Under the pieces are notes generated by a model. That model ran no database searches, was not told where the DNA came from, and saw only the letters and a list, made by a program, of their open reading frames with translations. 64,000 nt of DNA, from the NCBI RefSeq assembly GCF_041260155.1, contig NC_091942.1:6882001-6946000 (forward strand), written 5' to 3'. Numbering within the stretch: position 1 is the first letter of the stretch; each line of letters opens with the position of its first letter. The stretch comes from Ptychodera flava (Eukaryota; Hemichordata; Enteropneusta; Ptychoderidae). A program made the translations under genes and the position numbers. Positions 1 through 15,526 of this stretch are shown piece after piece.

Positions 1-795
1 AAGTTAGTTCAAATCTTGCCTTGAAACACACAAAGGTTATTTGCGCTGTGTTCGAGATTAGTTATCTATAACGTCACAAGGCATTCAACTTATATTATCT
101 AATGGATTGTGTACTCTGAGATGAAGTTTGCCTATCGAGTGCTCACACTACTTTAAACAGTTTCGGCTAACTTACAGTCCGCCGTTGGTAATGTTAAAGA
201 GGCACAGCAAGGGGAAAGTATGTGTGGTCAGAGAGAAATATTAGACACTCCATCGAACACATCCATGTCAAAGATGCAAACTCGAAAGCTGCCAAAGGTT
301 GACCCAGAGGTCATCGAACGATGGCTCTCTACGCTCTGAATATAGAACAGGCGATGAACATGATGTGTATCTTGGCATTTTATGAAAATAATTACCCATG
401 AACTTTCAGCGGTACTTGACCTTGTACGTAATATCTGTCAAGTGTGTCAGATGTCATCTAGTGTCGAAAAAAGACTTAGTTTTAAAAGTCAGAAATAATG
501 TATGAGAGCTGTTAGGTCGGAAAAGGTAATAAAAATATATGGTATAAATATTTCATTCGATTATTTTTCAATCTTGTTGTTTTTTTTAGAAAGATATTCA
601 CATGACAGTACATTGTAAATGTTTTGAATTCTGGAAACAAAGATATATGCTGCTTTTTCCACTCGGAAAAATGTCAGATCTTGCGGGGCGAAAAAACTGT
701 TCATGCACATTCTTACAACCCCGCCTTTGAGACTATTCAATGGTGCATCCCTGTATGTGGCGGGTTGACATCGTGAAAAATGTTATCTTTTACTT
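1..795. other. Non-coding stretch, nothing recognised
   Basis: I see no ORF with recognisable protein features, no tRNA-like fold and no inverted repeat here. Confidence 0.5.
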
Positions 796-800
796 AAAAA
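796..800 (-). terminator. Pol III terminator of tRNA-Trp copy 1
   Basis: A run of five A on the plus strand, so TTTTT on the transcribed strand, lies 10 nt past the tRNA 3' end. This is the usual RNA polymerase III stop signal. The second tRNA-Trp copy has the same run at the same distance. Confidence 0.7.
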
Positions 801-810
801 TATGAACTAC

Positions 811-882
811 TGACCCCGACGTGATTTGAACACGCAACCTTCTGATCTGGAGTCAGACGCGCTACCGTTGCGCCACGGAGTC
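811..882 (-). tRNA. tRNA-Trp (anticodon CCA), copy 1
   Basis: Seen: the 72-nt minus-strand sequence folds as a complete cloverleaf. The acceptor stem GACTCCG pairs with CGGGGTC, followed by discriminator A. Box A reads TGGCGCAACGG and box B contains GTTCAAATC. The anticodon CCA is the complement of 848-850. There is no intron. It is nearly identical to vertebrate tRNA-Trp as I know it. It decodes UGG in cytosolic translation. An identical copy lies 5.26 kb away at 6074-6145, with about 10 matching flanking bases on the 3' side. Transcription would depend on the internal A and B boxes and end at the T-run at 796-800. Confidence 0.97.
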
Positions 883-898
883 ATTGTTGCAGCCATAT

Positions 899-1571
899 GG
901 ACTGATAAAATTCAAATCGGTCCAACTCGAAATTAACGCGTCACACGAAAATCACGTGATTTAACTCTATAAATAGCTATGACTGGGCAGTTTTTAAATA
1001 CAGAACTTCGAATATGCCAAATAACTGCCTTGCTTTGTACCTGGAAATTTTGTGTGAAAGAGACATGTTTCGTCATTAATTTAGAAGTACACGTTCTGTG
1101 TTTATTTTCGGTACCTTTTGTTTTATCGTCCTCGCTTTATTCAGTACCAATCAAAGTTTGAGAGCGCATTTCGTTACATTTTTAATTTCCGAAATTCTAA
1201 GCATGCTTCTTATCATTCCCACTATACAGTAGATTTGTTCTGGTAATTCTACAATTCGATTGTGTTCCGGGTCTACAAGGTAGTATGTTGAGTGATCGAC
1301 CGCGACGACTTTTGTGTTAAAATTAACAGACAGGTGTCGCTATCTCATTATTTGTAGAGGTATGGTGTCGATTTAAATCTAAAACACTTTCGCCACATTA
1401 GGAATAATATACACATAATTTCGTAGACGATGTCTACAAGATTGCTTTTGATGTGTTGTTTTTATTCCAATATCATTGTGACAACTTGAAAACCAACATT
1501 TCCTGTGTGTGTGACGGTTAATACGATTTTCCGATAGAGGGCGCTTTACCACAGCGCTCAGCCTGAGAACT
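899..1571. repeat. Tandem segmental duplication, unit 1
   Basis: This unit matches 1572-2288 almost base for base, roughly 90% by eye. Both open with AAATTCAAATCGGTCCAACT and continue through CTCTATAAATA. Both contain GTACACGTTCTGTGTTTATT and close with GATAGAGGGCGC followed by TTTACCACAGCGCTCAGCC. The units are head to tail with no gap. No open frame is conserved between them, so I treat this as a non-coding duplication. The closing GAACTGATTACT is also the target sequence of the LINE that follows unit 2. Confidence 0.9.
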
Positions 1572-2288
1572 GATTACTGACAAAATTCAAATCGGTCCAA
1601 CTCGAAATTAACGTGTCACTTGAAAATCATGTGATATAACTCTATAAATAACTAGTAAAGGCAGTTTTAAATACAGAACTTCTAATATGCCAAACAACTG
1701 CATTGCTATGTACTTGGAAATTTTGAAGCTTGTGTGAAAGAGACATGTTTATCAATTATTAATTTTGAAGTACACGTTCTGTGTTTATTTTCCATGCCTT
1801 TTGTTTTATCGTCCTCGCTTTATTCAGTACCTATTAAAGTTTGATAGCGCTTTTTCTTATATTTTTATTTTCCAACATTCTCCTTTCAGAAATTCTAGAC
1901 ATGCTTTTTATCATTCCCAGTACACTGTAGGTTGGTCTGGTAATTTCACAAGTCGAACGTGTCCGGGTCTAAAAGGTAGTATGTTGAGTGACCGACTGCG
2001 ATGACTTTTGTGTTAAAATAAACAGAAAGGTGTCGCTATCTCATAATTTGTAGAGAGGTAGGGTGTCGATTTAAATCTAAAACGATTTCGCCAAATTAAG
2101 AATGGTATACACATAATTTCGTAGACGATGTCTACAAGAGTGCTTTTGATGTGTTGGTTTTATTTCAATATCACTGTGACAACGTGAAAACCAACATTTC
2201 CTCTGTGTGTATATGTGTGTGTGACAGTTAATACTATTTTCTGATAGAGGGCGCTTTACCACAGCGCTCAGCCTGAGAACTGATTACT
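1572..2288. repeat. Tandem segmental duplication, unit 2
   Basis: Second copy of the roughly 0.7 kb unit at 899-1571. It has small indels, for example an extra stretch near 1870-1890 and a longer TG-rich run near 2205-2222. The 3' end, GAACTGATTACT at 2277-2288, is the 5' target-site duplication of the downstream LINE, so the duplication existed before the LINE inserted or the LINE chose its end by chance. Confidence 0.9.
2277..2288. repeat. 5' target-site duplication of LINE 1
   Basis: GAACTGATTACT before the LINE matches GAACTTATTACT immediately after its A-tail with one mismatch, as expected for target-primed reverse transcription. Confidence 0.8.
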
Positions 2289-5200
2289 TGTTTACTGAGG
2301 TTAAAAAGTGTGAAATTTTATCTTGTGTTATTTCAGATCATCAACCAGTTGTAGTCGATATGGAATCTTTAGAAGGTGTAAAACGTGGGAAAGGGACATG
2401 GAAATTCAATAACAGTCACCTGTCATGTGATTTCAAAAACCAAGTAGAAAACCTCTGGAAATTTTGGCAAAGTCAAAAACCTCTTTCTGATGAAATTTCA
2501 GTTTGGTGGGACAAAGGTAAGGAAAACTTCGAGAATTGGCCATTAAGTATAGTTTACAGAAAAAAGAAGTAATAAGAAACATCGTAATCTGTTGGAAAAA
2601 AGACTGCACAATATGATGATATCAGATCAATCCGCAAGTGATATTGAAGAGGTTAAAAACCAGTTAAAATCATATGAATTAAATCAAATACAAGGACAGC
2701 AAATTCGATCAAGGGCCCAATGGGTTGAACAAGGAGAAAAGTCTTCAAAATATTTCCTCAATCTAGAAAAACAGAGAGGTAAAGAAAAACTATTCAAGGA
2801 GGTCAGAGACAAGAGCGGCAAAATAGTCACTGATATCGATTCTATATTAGACATACAAGCAGAATTTTATGAAGATCTTTACAACAAGAAATGTTGACAC
2901 CCTACTACAGAGGGAATTAATAGATAAAACCAACATTGCTTTAAGTAATCAAGATAAACAGAGTTGTGAAGGTCAAATTACACAGGAAGAAGCTCTTCAA
3001 CGCTTTAAAGTCAATGGCCAACAATAAGTCACCAGTTCTGATGGCCTTTCAGTGGAATTCTATAAATGCTTCTGGCATATTTTTTAGGGTCTGACCTAAT
3101 TGAAACATTTAACGCTTGCTTTAATTCAGGGGAATTGACGAATAGCCAGAAACTTGGTTAGTTTCTTTGCTCTATAAAAAGGGAGATCGGGCAGACTTAA
3201 ACAATTGGAGGCCAATAAGTCTCCTCAATGTAGACTATAAGATTCTTGCAAAAGTAATTGCTAATAGGGTGCGGAAGGTAATTGCAAAATATGTAGCCCA
3301 GATCAATGTGGATACATCCCCGGGCGGGAGATAGGTGATAATATTGTCTTTACTAGAGATATTATTGAATACGCTAATTTTACTGATAAACCTCTTATTG
3401 TCATAAGTCTTGACCAAACAAAAGCTTTTGACAGGTTAAACAGAGATTTCCTTTTTCAAGTCCTTGACAAATTCAACTTTGGCACTGACTTTATCAAGTG
3501 GATAAAAATTCTTTATAATAATACTACATGCAAAATTAAGTGTAATGGCTTTCTTTCTCGCAATATTCATCTTCATAAGGGTGTTAGACAAGGGTGCCCC
3601 TTATCACCGTTACTGTATATTATGGCAGCAGAAGTGCTAGCTGAAAATATTCGTAAAGATGACAGCATATCAGGATTCATACTACCAGACAAACAAGAGG
3701 AAAAAATTAAGAGTTTTGCAGATGATACGACTCTTTACTTGAGAAATTTGAAAAGCATTACTCAGTCATTGAAAATGTTCTATAAATATGAAAAAGCAAC
3801 AGGTGCAAAGCTGAACAAAAAGAAATCCAAAGGTTTATGGGCTGGGAGTTTTAAAAACCGCACTGATTCAGTGGAAGGGATCGATTTTTCAAACAAGGTT
3901 TTTGCAGATCGTGGGAGTTGGGTTAGGAAACAGTAACACATCTAGAGAAAACTGGAAATCAGTGATGGAAAAATTTACGAATTGTCTTAAAATCTGGAAT
4001 ACTAGAAATCTGTCTTTTAAACGCAGGGCAATTGTAGCTAATATGCTGGCTGCATCAAAATTATGGTACCAGGCATCATTTGATCACGTACCTAAGGAAA
4101 TTATTAATGAAGCAAATAGTAAATTATGGAATTTTATTTGGAGAGGCAAACGAGAAGTTATAAAAAGGGGCATTTTCATTCAAAGATATGATGACTGTGG
4201 CAAAAAAGTTTTCGACATTGAAGAAAAAATTAATGCACTCCAATTAAAGTGGCTTATGAAATTATTTGAGAAAAATCCAGATAAAGGGACCCCTAAGTGG
4301 GCCAGCTTATCAAAATATTTCATAGCGAATTATGACAATAAACTGAATAGTGATTATCACTACCTCCATCTCAATTTCAAAGTCAACAACAAACGAACCC
4401 CAATGGTTGTATGGGGATATGTTAAATACCTGGAAGTCACTTAGACTTACAAGAGTGAATCTACCAACATCAAAACAGAATCTTCTTAGAGAAGTTCTGT
4501 GGTATAATGACAATATTAAGAATGAAGGAAGTGTCCTCTGTTATGAAAAATGGTCAAAGAGTGAATTTTAAGGCTTAGGGATATCTGGAATGATGACAGA
4601 AATGACTGGCTTCAACCATGGGAAATAATTGCAAAAATAGAGGAGGTACAATTAGACATGTGCAAGAGGAAATTAAGACAGAGTATGAACACTCCTCAAT
4701 GCTATTCCAGATTCCTGGAAACAAATCATCTCTTCAAACATCCAAAATGAAGAAAACTATGATATTTTAGACTTAGAGAATTATGGTCTGACAAAAAATG
4801 ATGTCAAAACCAAGTCACTTTATTGGAAATTAGTTGATAAGAAATGGCATGCAGTCAAAGGTCAGATTGGTCAAAAATGGGCTGAGAATCTAAGTCTCAC
4901 TGACAGCTACAAAGCTACTTTATTCAACCGTCTTAATTCAACAGGAATTGTCAGCAATTCAGTAAATGATTTAAATTGGAAGATTTTCCATCGAGGCCTA
5001 GTCACAGGAAGCTTGGCCAAAACTTTCAATTTAAGTGATGGGAAATGTCATATTTGTGGCCAAGAAGAAACACTGGAACACATCTTATTTGAGTGTAAAT
5101 ATGTTAAAGAAATCTGGCAGAAATGTATTTGTTTCTTTGTCAGAAAACACAACTTTGATAATAATATCAATATCAAAAGATTAGCAATTGCAGGAATCGA

Positions 5201-5619
5201 AAATGATAATAATGCAACATCTGACATTATTTACTGTATTACTTCCTTTGTAAAATATACAGTTTGGAATATTCGAAATTCGGTTACTCTTGATGGGATT
5301 AAAGTTTCCCTTCAATCCTATGTCATGCAATTGAAATGTCATCTCTCCTCATGGATGAATACATTATATTTCACTTATAAGATCATGAACAAAACTGAGG
5401 ATTTTATCACAAAGTTTTCAAGCCTTGTAAGACTTGAAGGAGAAGAATGCATCCTGAATGCATTCATATGATGATCTTTGCAATTAAACAGCTAATTATT
5501 TGGGTTTTTTTTTTGTCTCCAGACAAGACGCATTGTAATTTTAATGCATTCACAGATATGTAGATTTGTTTTATTTGTGACTATGTGGAAATAAATTTAT
5601 CTTTTTCAAAAAAAAAAAA
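2289..5619 (+). mobile_element. 5'-truncated L1/Tx1-like LINE, degenerate ORF2
   Basis: A non-LTR retrotransposon. Translated pieces, in order: the end of the apurinic endonuclease domain (ISDHQPVVVDM, near 2328-2360); a linker with IRSRAQWVEQGEKSSKYFL (about 2700-2757), typical of L1/Tx1-type ORF2; the reverse transcriptase with SLDQTKAFDRLN (about 3407-3440), GVRQGCPLSPLLY (about 3580-3620) and the catalytic FADD box at 3715-3726; a thumb region (3902-4444); and a C-terminal zinc knuckle CxxC-x7-H-x4-C (CHICGQEETLEHILFEC) near 5046. The frame ends at 5471 and is followed by a 3' UTR, AATAAA near 5590 and an A-run to 5619. The coding sequence is broken at several places (for example a stop at about 2570, a frame change near 2900, and breaks between 2900 and 3400), so it is dead. 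It lacks ORF1 and most of the endonuclease. Flanks: GAACTGATTACT (2277-2288) and GAACTTATTACT (5620-5631), 11 of 12 matching. Confidence 0.93.
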
Positions 5620-5631
5620 GAACTTATTACT
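5620..5631. repeat. 3' target-site duplication of LINE 1
   Basis: GAACTTATTACT directly follows the A-run of the LINE and is the partner of 2277-2288. Confidence 0.8.
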
Positions 5632-6058
5632 CTATATTTCATCATCCAAGCGCTCATACATAGTTGTACTTCAATAACGGCAATACATTAAATCGGATAG
5701 TAACCCACGTGAGATAAGCGTTTAAGATAGCGTTCAATGTGTGGATAGTATTTCTGAAAAACGTCTTGCTCGTTATTGTTGAGAAATGAAATACAGTTGG
5801 GGAATAAACACCAATTCCCTGAGTTGGGAATGTGTTAGTCAGGCCTGTGGGCAAATGCTGTAAACTCACGGTCTGTCCACCTTGTCAATTACAAGTTGTA
5901 TTCAAATTGTATTTCTAGAATTCTTGACTGCGCTGTTCAATAGAAGAAATCACTCCCTTGTGTTTATTAGGGCTTGGAGAACATAACATAACATCTACCT
6001 TTTTCAAAATATTGCAGTTACAATTTTATAGAATGCTATAAAATAAGTGCAGTTAATC
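5632..6058. other. Non-coding stretch between LINE and tRNA
   Basis: No gene-like signal is visible. The short open frames here lack any family motif. Confidence 0.5.
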
Positions 6059-6063
6059 AAAAA
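6059..6063 (-). terminator. Pol III terminator of tRNA-Trp copy 2
   Basis: An A5 run on the plus strand (TTTTT on the transcribed strand) lies 10 nt past the tRNA, the same spacing as in copy 1. Confidence 0.7.
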
Positions 6064-6073
6064 TATGAACCAC

Positions 6074-6145
6074 TGACCCCGACGTGATTTGAACACGCAA
6101 CCTTCTGATCTGGAGTCAGACGCGCTACCGTTGCGCCACGGAGTC
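6074..6145 (-). tRNA. tRNA-Trp (anticodon CCA), copy 2
   Basis: The 72 nt are identical to copy 1 at 811-882, with anticodon complement at 6111-6113. The shared AAAATATGAAC(T/C)AC flank on the 3' side shows the copies arose by local duplication. The 5' flanks diverge a few bases beyond the gene. Both genes point the same way and both keep the A box, B box and T-run, so both look functional. Confidence 0.97.
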
Positions 6146-7179
6146 ATTGTTATTTGATAAGGAGAAAATGTATTTTTTATCTAATTGGATGCTATTTTGA
6201 TCTTATTATCACGCGTAAATAAATTAGTTTTATCAATATCACTCATGAATAGACCAGAACCCTACATTTTAAAATTGTATAGCGTTACAATTCAAAACAA
6301 AATGTTTATTATAAACTAATTTATGAAGAAAAATGTGAAAAACAGAGAGAAGAAATTTGTCAACAAAACTAAACTAGCTCATAAGCTTAGCTATTCATTA
6401 ATTTGCATGGGGACATATAAAGATATGGGATTTTTTTTCACTTTGATATTAACAAGACTCAAATTGTTTTCAAGGATTTAATTCAGTGGAGAAATGGTGC
6501 GTGAAACAAAGGTATGTGAAAACACCATATGGTAACGAAATAAATATTTATTTAATAAAGATTAACATCTCAGAGGTTTTGCACGTTGATGATGATTACA
6601 TCTGATACAAAAGGACAAATTTGAAAAATCTTCGATTTTGGTTGCGTAAATTATTTTAGTAGAGTAACTAGTTTAGGCTACGGAAAATGTAACTAGTTAA
6701 GCAGGCTCGGCTACTATACGATGCAGTTCATTACAATTTGCAGTTGTTTTCATGCAAATTACCCGTATATTTAAAAAGTGTGTCTCCTGATAGAGGGCGT
6801 TCTAATTCCTGCATCTGCGCAGAATCAACAGGTGGTATTTCGACCTGATGTTTTCGTGTTAGATAAAGAGAAAAGGATATTTCCCTACTTTGCTATTATC
6901 CAGTGTATTTAGTGGGGTAAACGATTCTCATTAAAGGGTGTTTGACTAGGGAAATTGAAGCAAATTTTAGCGAACTATCATTTGAAAGCCTTGAACTTGA
7001 ATCTGCTATGTAACAACACACGTATAAATCATTGTTATTATCGGCGCTGGAAGGGACTACTAGTAGGCCTAAATCGTAAAGTCTACACGGTGAGGGAAAT
7101 TTGTTCATTTTCTGACCCACTGCAATGTTCTTCCTGTACATCATGATCTTAGGAGAGGTGCAGATTGAATGCGCACTGT
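6146..7179. other. Non-coding stretch with one CTCF-like motif
   Basis: No gene is recognisable. TAGAGGGCGT at 6791-6800 resembles the CTCF core (AGRKGGCR) and recurs elsewhere in the window. Otherwise I see nothing. Confidence 0.45.
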
Positions 7180-7187
7180 ACCTCATA

Positions 7188-7657
7188 CCCGGCGGTGGCA
7201 GTCCCCGGGTTGGTGGGTACCCATGCTTGTTACTCAAGTTTGAAAAGTACCCCCTTTCCTAGAATATTTCTGAGAAAAACACCCCCTTTTTGTAGCAAAT
7301 CTGGGAGAAATTAGCTGTAAAAAACATACCCTTATTTTCGAAATCTAGGAGGTTAGTATGTTGACTTCCAGGGTTGACCCTGGAGGTTGGACCCTAAGTG
7401 ATGGGCATGTATACATCATGTACATGCAAACGTACGGTACTGTTTTTCATTTTCTTTGTGAGTGAGACTAGACCAGATTTAGTGTCCTAGGGAGATTATG
7501 AAAGGACTACCCCTAATCTCGGAGGTTACTCTGAAAAAGTACCCCTTTTTCTCGATTTCACGGACCTAGAATCTCCGAGATGACTGAAGAAAAACACCCC
7601 CTTTTCCGTGAATAACGCGCATGGGTACCCACCAACCCGGGGACTGCCATCACCGGG
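7188..7657. mobile_element. hAT-like MITE, 470 bp
   Basis: Terminal inverted repeats of about 38 bp: CCCGG(C/T)G(G/A)T, then GGCAGTCCCCGGGTTGGTGG, then GTACCCATGC. They read inward from both ends. The element is flanked by a perfect 8-bp duplication ACCTCATA (7180-7187 and 7658-7665). An 8-bp TSD is characteristic of hAT transposons, although P-type elements can also give 8 bp. The interior carries subterminal AAGTACCCCCTTT / AAAAACACCCCC motifs, also in inverted orientation (near 7246, 7274, 7530, 7593). No transposase is encoded, so it depended on one in trans. The short frames crossing it are incidental. Confidence 0.88.
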
Positions 7658-7665
7658 ACCTCATA

Positions 7666-9479
7666 TCACACGTGAGCGAGGTGTATACAATTAAGATCAC
7701 TACATTTTTGTCTTGCAGGCCCATCTACAGCGCCTCATATTTTACAGCACATGTACACACGTGAAGTAATGTAATGAAGAGGGCGAAAGATATCAATTCA
7801 CCTCAAATGGTAGTTCCTGGGGTAAACTATAACAATTCCCCCACCCCGCAAAACTTGCTATATATGTGCATCTATATGTATATATCGTTAAATGTTGACA
7901 TATCCAGGCTTTAATAAGTTTCTTAACAAACAATAATAGTGCTTTCTGTAAAACTACAGGCTAAACTATAAATGAAGGTGAACACTTAAAACAGCTATTG
8001 TCAATTGTACTTTAGGTATTTATTGTAAACTGATATCTTTTCATCGTATCAACTGAAACTTTTGCATAAAAGTGGTTATTTGTAAATATGGAAAAGTATT
8101 CCTTGAAAGGTCAAAGGTCGAATGAGAAATTACGTCATTAAGATATTATTGACATGGACTGCGACACGCCAGGGAAGGAGCACTGTTTCCACGCATGGAA
8201 ATTGGTAAGGGCCACGTGACTATTTTTTCGTGGAAACACCTCGAGATCTGAAGGGTCACTTTTTAACGTAGCATCATAAAAAAACACGGGCCCTGCCCCT
8301 TAATTTCTTTCCAGTCCCTTAAGTAGACCATAATTATGTTCCATCTATTGCCGGATTGGAAATGCAAACCTCCTTTCAGTTTTAAGATATTTTCTTTAAA
8401 ACAATTTGTACTTCAGCGCGCCTCTTTGTATCAATTACATTCAGTCAAATCTTTCATCCACCACCCATTTCAAGACCGCCTCATTAAGCTTTCCTCTCAG
8501 CAAAAAGAAAGCCCTAAGGCAAAGTGTTTGTACTTTCTGTGCTTGGACTGTGATTGCAGTACTCAATGCAATAGTCACGGTGACCGACCTGTCAATGCGA
8601 CAGAACGACCAAGAAACGATTGAGCATGCGTGAACTACTATTGTGTCTTGTTAGCATATAATTAGAATTATGTAATGCATACCTGGCGGTAACCCTAGAC
8701 CGTTATGTCAATATTATAATTTAACACTTTAATAAACTGTACCAAGTTGATTAACTTATCCATAGACCCACATGACTTAAAATAATTGTATGCAAATTTT
8801 GTGAAACTTTTCTCTCAAGAATAAACTTACTGGCAATAGCACTGACGCCTACCGCACTCAATGTTTTGACGTTCAGAGCATGTTGGCACAAGGAATCACA
8901 TGAGTTTATCAGCTGAATACCAGGGGATTAAAAGGCTATGATTGTTTGAACGAGATGAATGCGCTGTTAAAATGGCGGCGATCATGGGAACGATTAGATA
9001 TGTAGAGGGCTCTGTCAAGCTTGACCTAAACATTTTATTTGTCAACGCAAGCTTACGTCTCTCCCCGAAATTTGTCCCTTCCTTGCTTGACAAGCAGCTC
9101 GAAGGGTCGGTAAATTGTCGAAAGTAACTTTTCTTTATCATTATTTTGGGGTTAATCTCTGAAGGCAGTAGCTGCCATGGACTTCTCCCCAGGAAATAGT
9201 AACAAAGGTTTACAAAATAAAGGATTTCTCGCTAAATAGGTGGCTTTCACCAATCCGCTTCGGTGGGTTTAAGTCGCAATTTTATCCGGGATTGCTTTAT
9301 CTATTGCTACGAAAACACCTCAAGGTTTCTCCATTCCAGAGTTGATCTCGGAAGCCATGCCGTCTACATGGTACACCACGATCACCGTGTTCCAGATTTT
9401 TGGTAACTTTTGACCCATACTGTGAGGCTTCTCTTCTGTATTGTTCGCGGCGCTGTCTTCAGAGAACATTTTACATGTG
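7666..9479. other. Non-coding stretch, no supported gene
   Basis: It includes an ATGGCGGCG at 8972 that opens a 51-codon frame (to 9127). The motif also resembles a YY1 site. I see no splice-supported extension or family match, so I do not call a gene. Confidence 0.4.
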
Positions 9480-9795
9480 AGTGCAACTGCATGGCTGCAG
9501 AGGTCACTTTGCCGCCCTAACGGCTTTTGTTACCGATCGGTATCGATCGTCTGCTGATGTCCCGCCCTCCACTGCGTCGCCAAGGCGACCACGGGGCACG
9601 CGTAGTCACTACGTGTACACCGTGTGGTCTGAGGAACAAAAAACACAGTGGCGCAGTCTTGTGTAGGACCTGTCGGGAAACTAGGCTAGGCGTACACCGA
9701 TAATAACAGGTGGTTGGGTGAATTCGTTGTGCGAGTCCGTACAGCCGCGAAAAGACGCCGCAGTGAAGTGGAGCAAGCACTCAGGAGCTGTACAG
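9480..9795 (+). promoter_or_regulatory. CpG-rich putative promoter / first exon
   Basis: This stretch is clearly richer in G, C and CpG than its surroundings, with many CG dinucleotides between 9520 and 9770. It holds a perfect dyad GTCGCCAAGGCGAC at 9576-9589 and ends in a strong splice-donor match CAG|GTAACG (donor GT at 9796-9797). Inference: a CpG-rich promoter with a non-coding first exon transcribed to the right. A possible partner is the splice acceptor at 21276-21277 before the 256-codon gene, but the 11.5 kb intron this implies is unproven. It could equally serve another gene or be a chance GC-rich patch. Confidence 0.35.
9576..9589. promoter_or_regulatory. RFX-type X-box candidate
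   Basis: GTCGCCAAGGCGAC is a perfect inverted repeat with a 2-bp centre. It fits the X-box pattern GTHRCCNNRGYDAC bound by RFX factors, which often control cilium genes. It lies inside the CpG-rich patch. Binding is inferred only from the match. Confidence 0.4.
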
Positions 9796-9798
9796 GTA

Positions 9799-13868
<4,070 letters not shown>

Positions 13869-15249
13869 ATTGTATTGCAAAAAAAAAACAAAAAAAACCC
13901 CGAAATGAATCGATCGCCTGGCCCGTCCAGGCACGATGTTTAACAACCGCAGTCGATATCTGAATTGTCACTGCGGTGTAGGGTGCCCGATCATGTGCCG
14001 AAAATAGAGTCGGCATGCAAGGACATTCTACGGTAGACAATAAAGATCAATGAGTGGATAAGACTGTGTATTATGTTGAAGTATAAAGCTCAATGCTGAA
14101 AGACGAAGTGAAAAGGTGCTTCACAAGACAAGACTTAAAAGTGACTTAAAGACAAAGGCGTAACGAGTTATTTGCAGGCTTTGGTTACCGTTATAATCAT
14201 TACTGGACGCCAATCGCACAAAAGAACAAAATAATGCGATTAAGAACTGCAAATAAAGACAAGGGATAACAATTCGTAGAAATTGACTCGTAACATCTGC
14301 TCTGCGCTCGTCTCCTTTGGGAAATGTGGAGTATATCCGAGATTAATGAGCGCGTTTATCAAAGTGAACAAGACATTGAAGATTAGTTAAAGATGGACAT
14401 GCAAGTTGTTTCCAATAGAAACCAAACATCACGCTAATCCGCGGAACACTGAGTTACAAAACTGCCTTGGTCGTATTTTGATTTCTCTTCAATTCAGTCG
14501 CCGGCACACGTATTTCAATTCAGCGTTTAAGTATCCTGGACACCATGAGCACTTTTAATTTGGATAATATATTAATACACTGCTGGAGAACGAGATAAAT
14601 CTCTCAAACTCAAGTTGTTCTGAGATCTCGCAGACATCATCATAATGTTGACAGACATTCATTCAATTGAGTGTAAATGGATATAATGCATCCGTTATAT
14701 GTCACAAGTCGTTTCTCGCCTCGGGTTTTTTATTGGCTGTTTGGTTTGTTCCGCAAAGTAATGAAAGCAATTAATCAATATTCCAAGTCAATCGTTTAAA
14801 TAACACCAAGAGTATTAATTTTGTTACTGCTGCAGACATACTGACGTAACTCGGGTTTTTTTACAGCCTAGCAACGTCTAGTATAGTGCATGTGAGTGGT
14901 GAAACCTCACAGATTCAAAAGAAGAATTTCATGTTGACTTCGTGATGTGTACCATCGCGATCAAAGAATTTGACTGGGTGTTCATTGGTCATTTCGGACG
15001 ACCACGTGACTGGTTTGATGTGAGGAAGGAATCCTTTGTGTGCGAAAAGGATGGAATATTTGTGAATCTACACAACGTTGTTGTTACTTTGTGTGCCTGT
15101 TGTGGCTTCGTCATCATGAGCGTTGCAGCAATTCTCGGGCTTGGCGCTTTTGAACGCCTCTCATCTGTTACAGCCGTTGAATTCACAAAACCCATATTCG
15201 TCACGAGTAGAATACACTCCTATAGGAAAGATATTCGAACGCTTAAATT
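13869..15249. other. Non-coding stretch
   Basis: No supported feature. A 112-codon frame at 14942-15280 runs into the dispersed repeat that follows and has no family signature. Confidence 0.4.
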
Positions 15250-15526
15250 TTTACAATTTTTTTTCTGGCCTACCACTTGAAGCTTATGGAGTAAAATTAT
15301 TCATCGCCTTATTTTTGTGATATAGAAAATTTACTTTTTCTCAGAGTTAACAAAGGAATAGCAGCTATTTTAAATTTAAAATATCAGTAAGTTTAAATTT
15401 AAGATAACCTTCCTCTGGTACAAAAATTTGTACGGCGATCCTTGATTTTTATTTTGGATTATAAAAGAGAATGGCTTACAGTTTCCTTGAGAAAGGTTTC
15501 AGCGAAAGTTGAGTCTTTCATTTTCT
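15250..15526 (+). repeat. Dispersed ~300 bp repeat, copy A (most diverged)
   Basis: It shares an ordered series of short blocks with copies at 28632-28936, 61365-61634 and, inverted, 46310-46600. The blocks are: CCACTTG...GAAGCTTATGGAGTA, TTATTTTTGTGA, GAAAATTTACTTTTTC, GAGTTAACA, TGTACGGCGATCC, GATTTTTATTTTG, TTGAGAAAGGTTTC and GAGTCTTTCA. Block order and spacing are kept, so this is one repeat family. No coding capacity or clear terminal repeats are visible, and the class is unknown. Confidence 0.7.

Noticed and set aside
8972-9127. Short frame starting ATGGCGGCG
   Set aside because: Only 51 codons, no family match and no splice donor evidence. The motif more likely reflects a YY1-like site, and similar ATGGCGGC strings occur near 12713 and 19137.
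14942-15280. 112-codon open frame
   Set aside because: No recognisable domain, and its end runs into dispersed repeat copy A.
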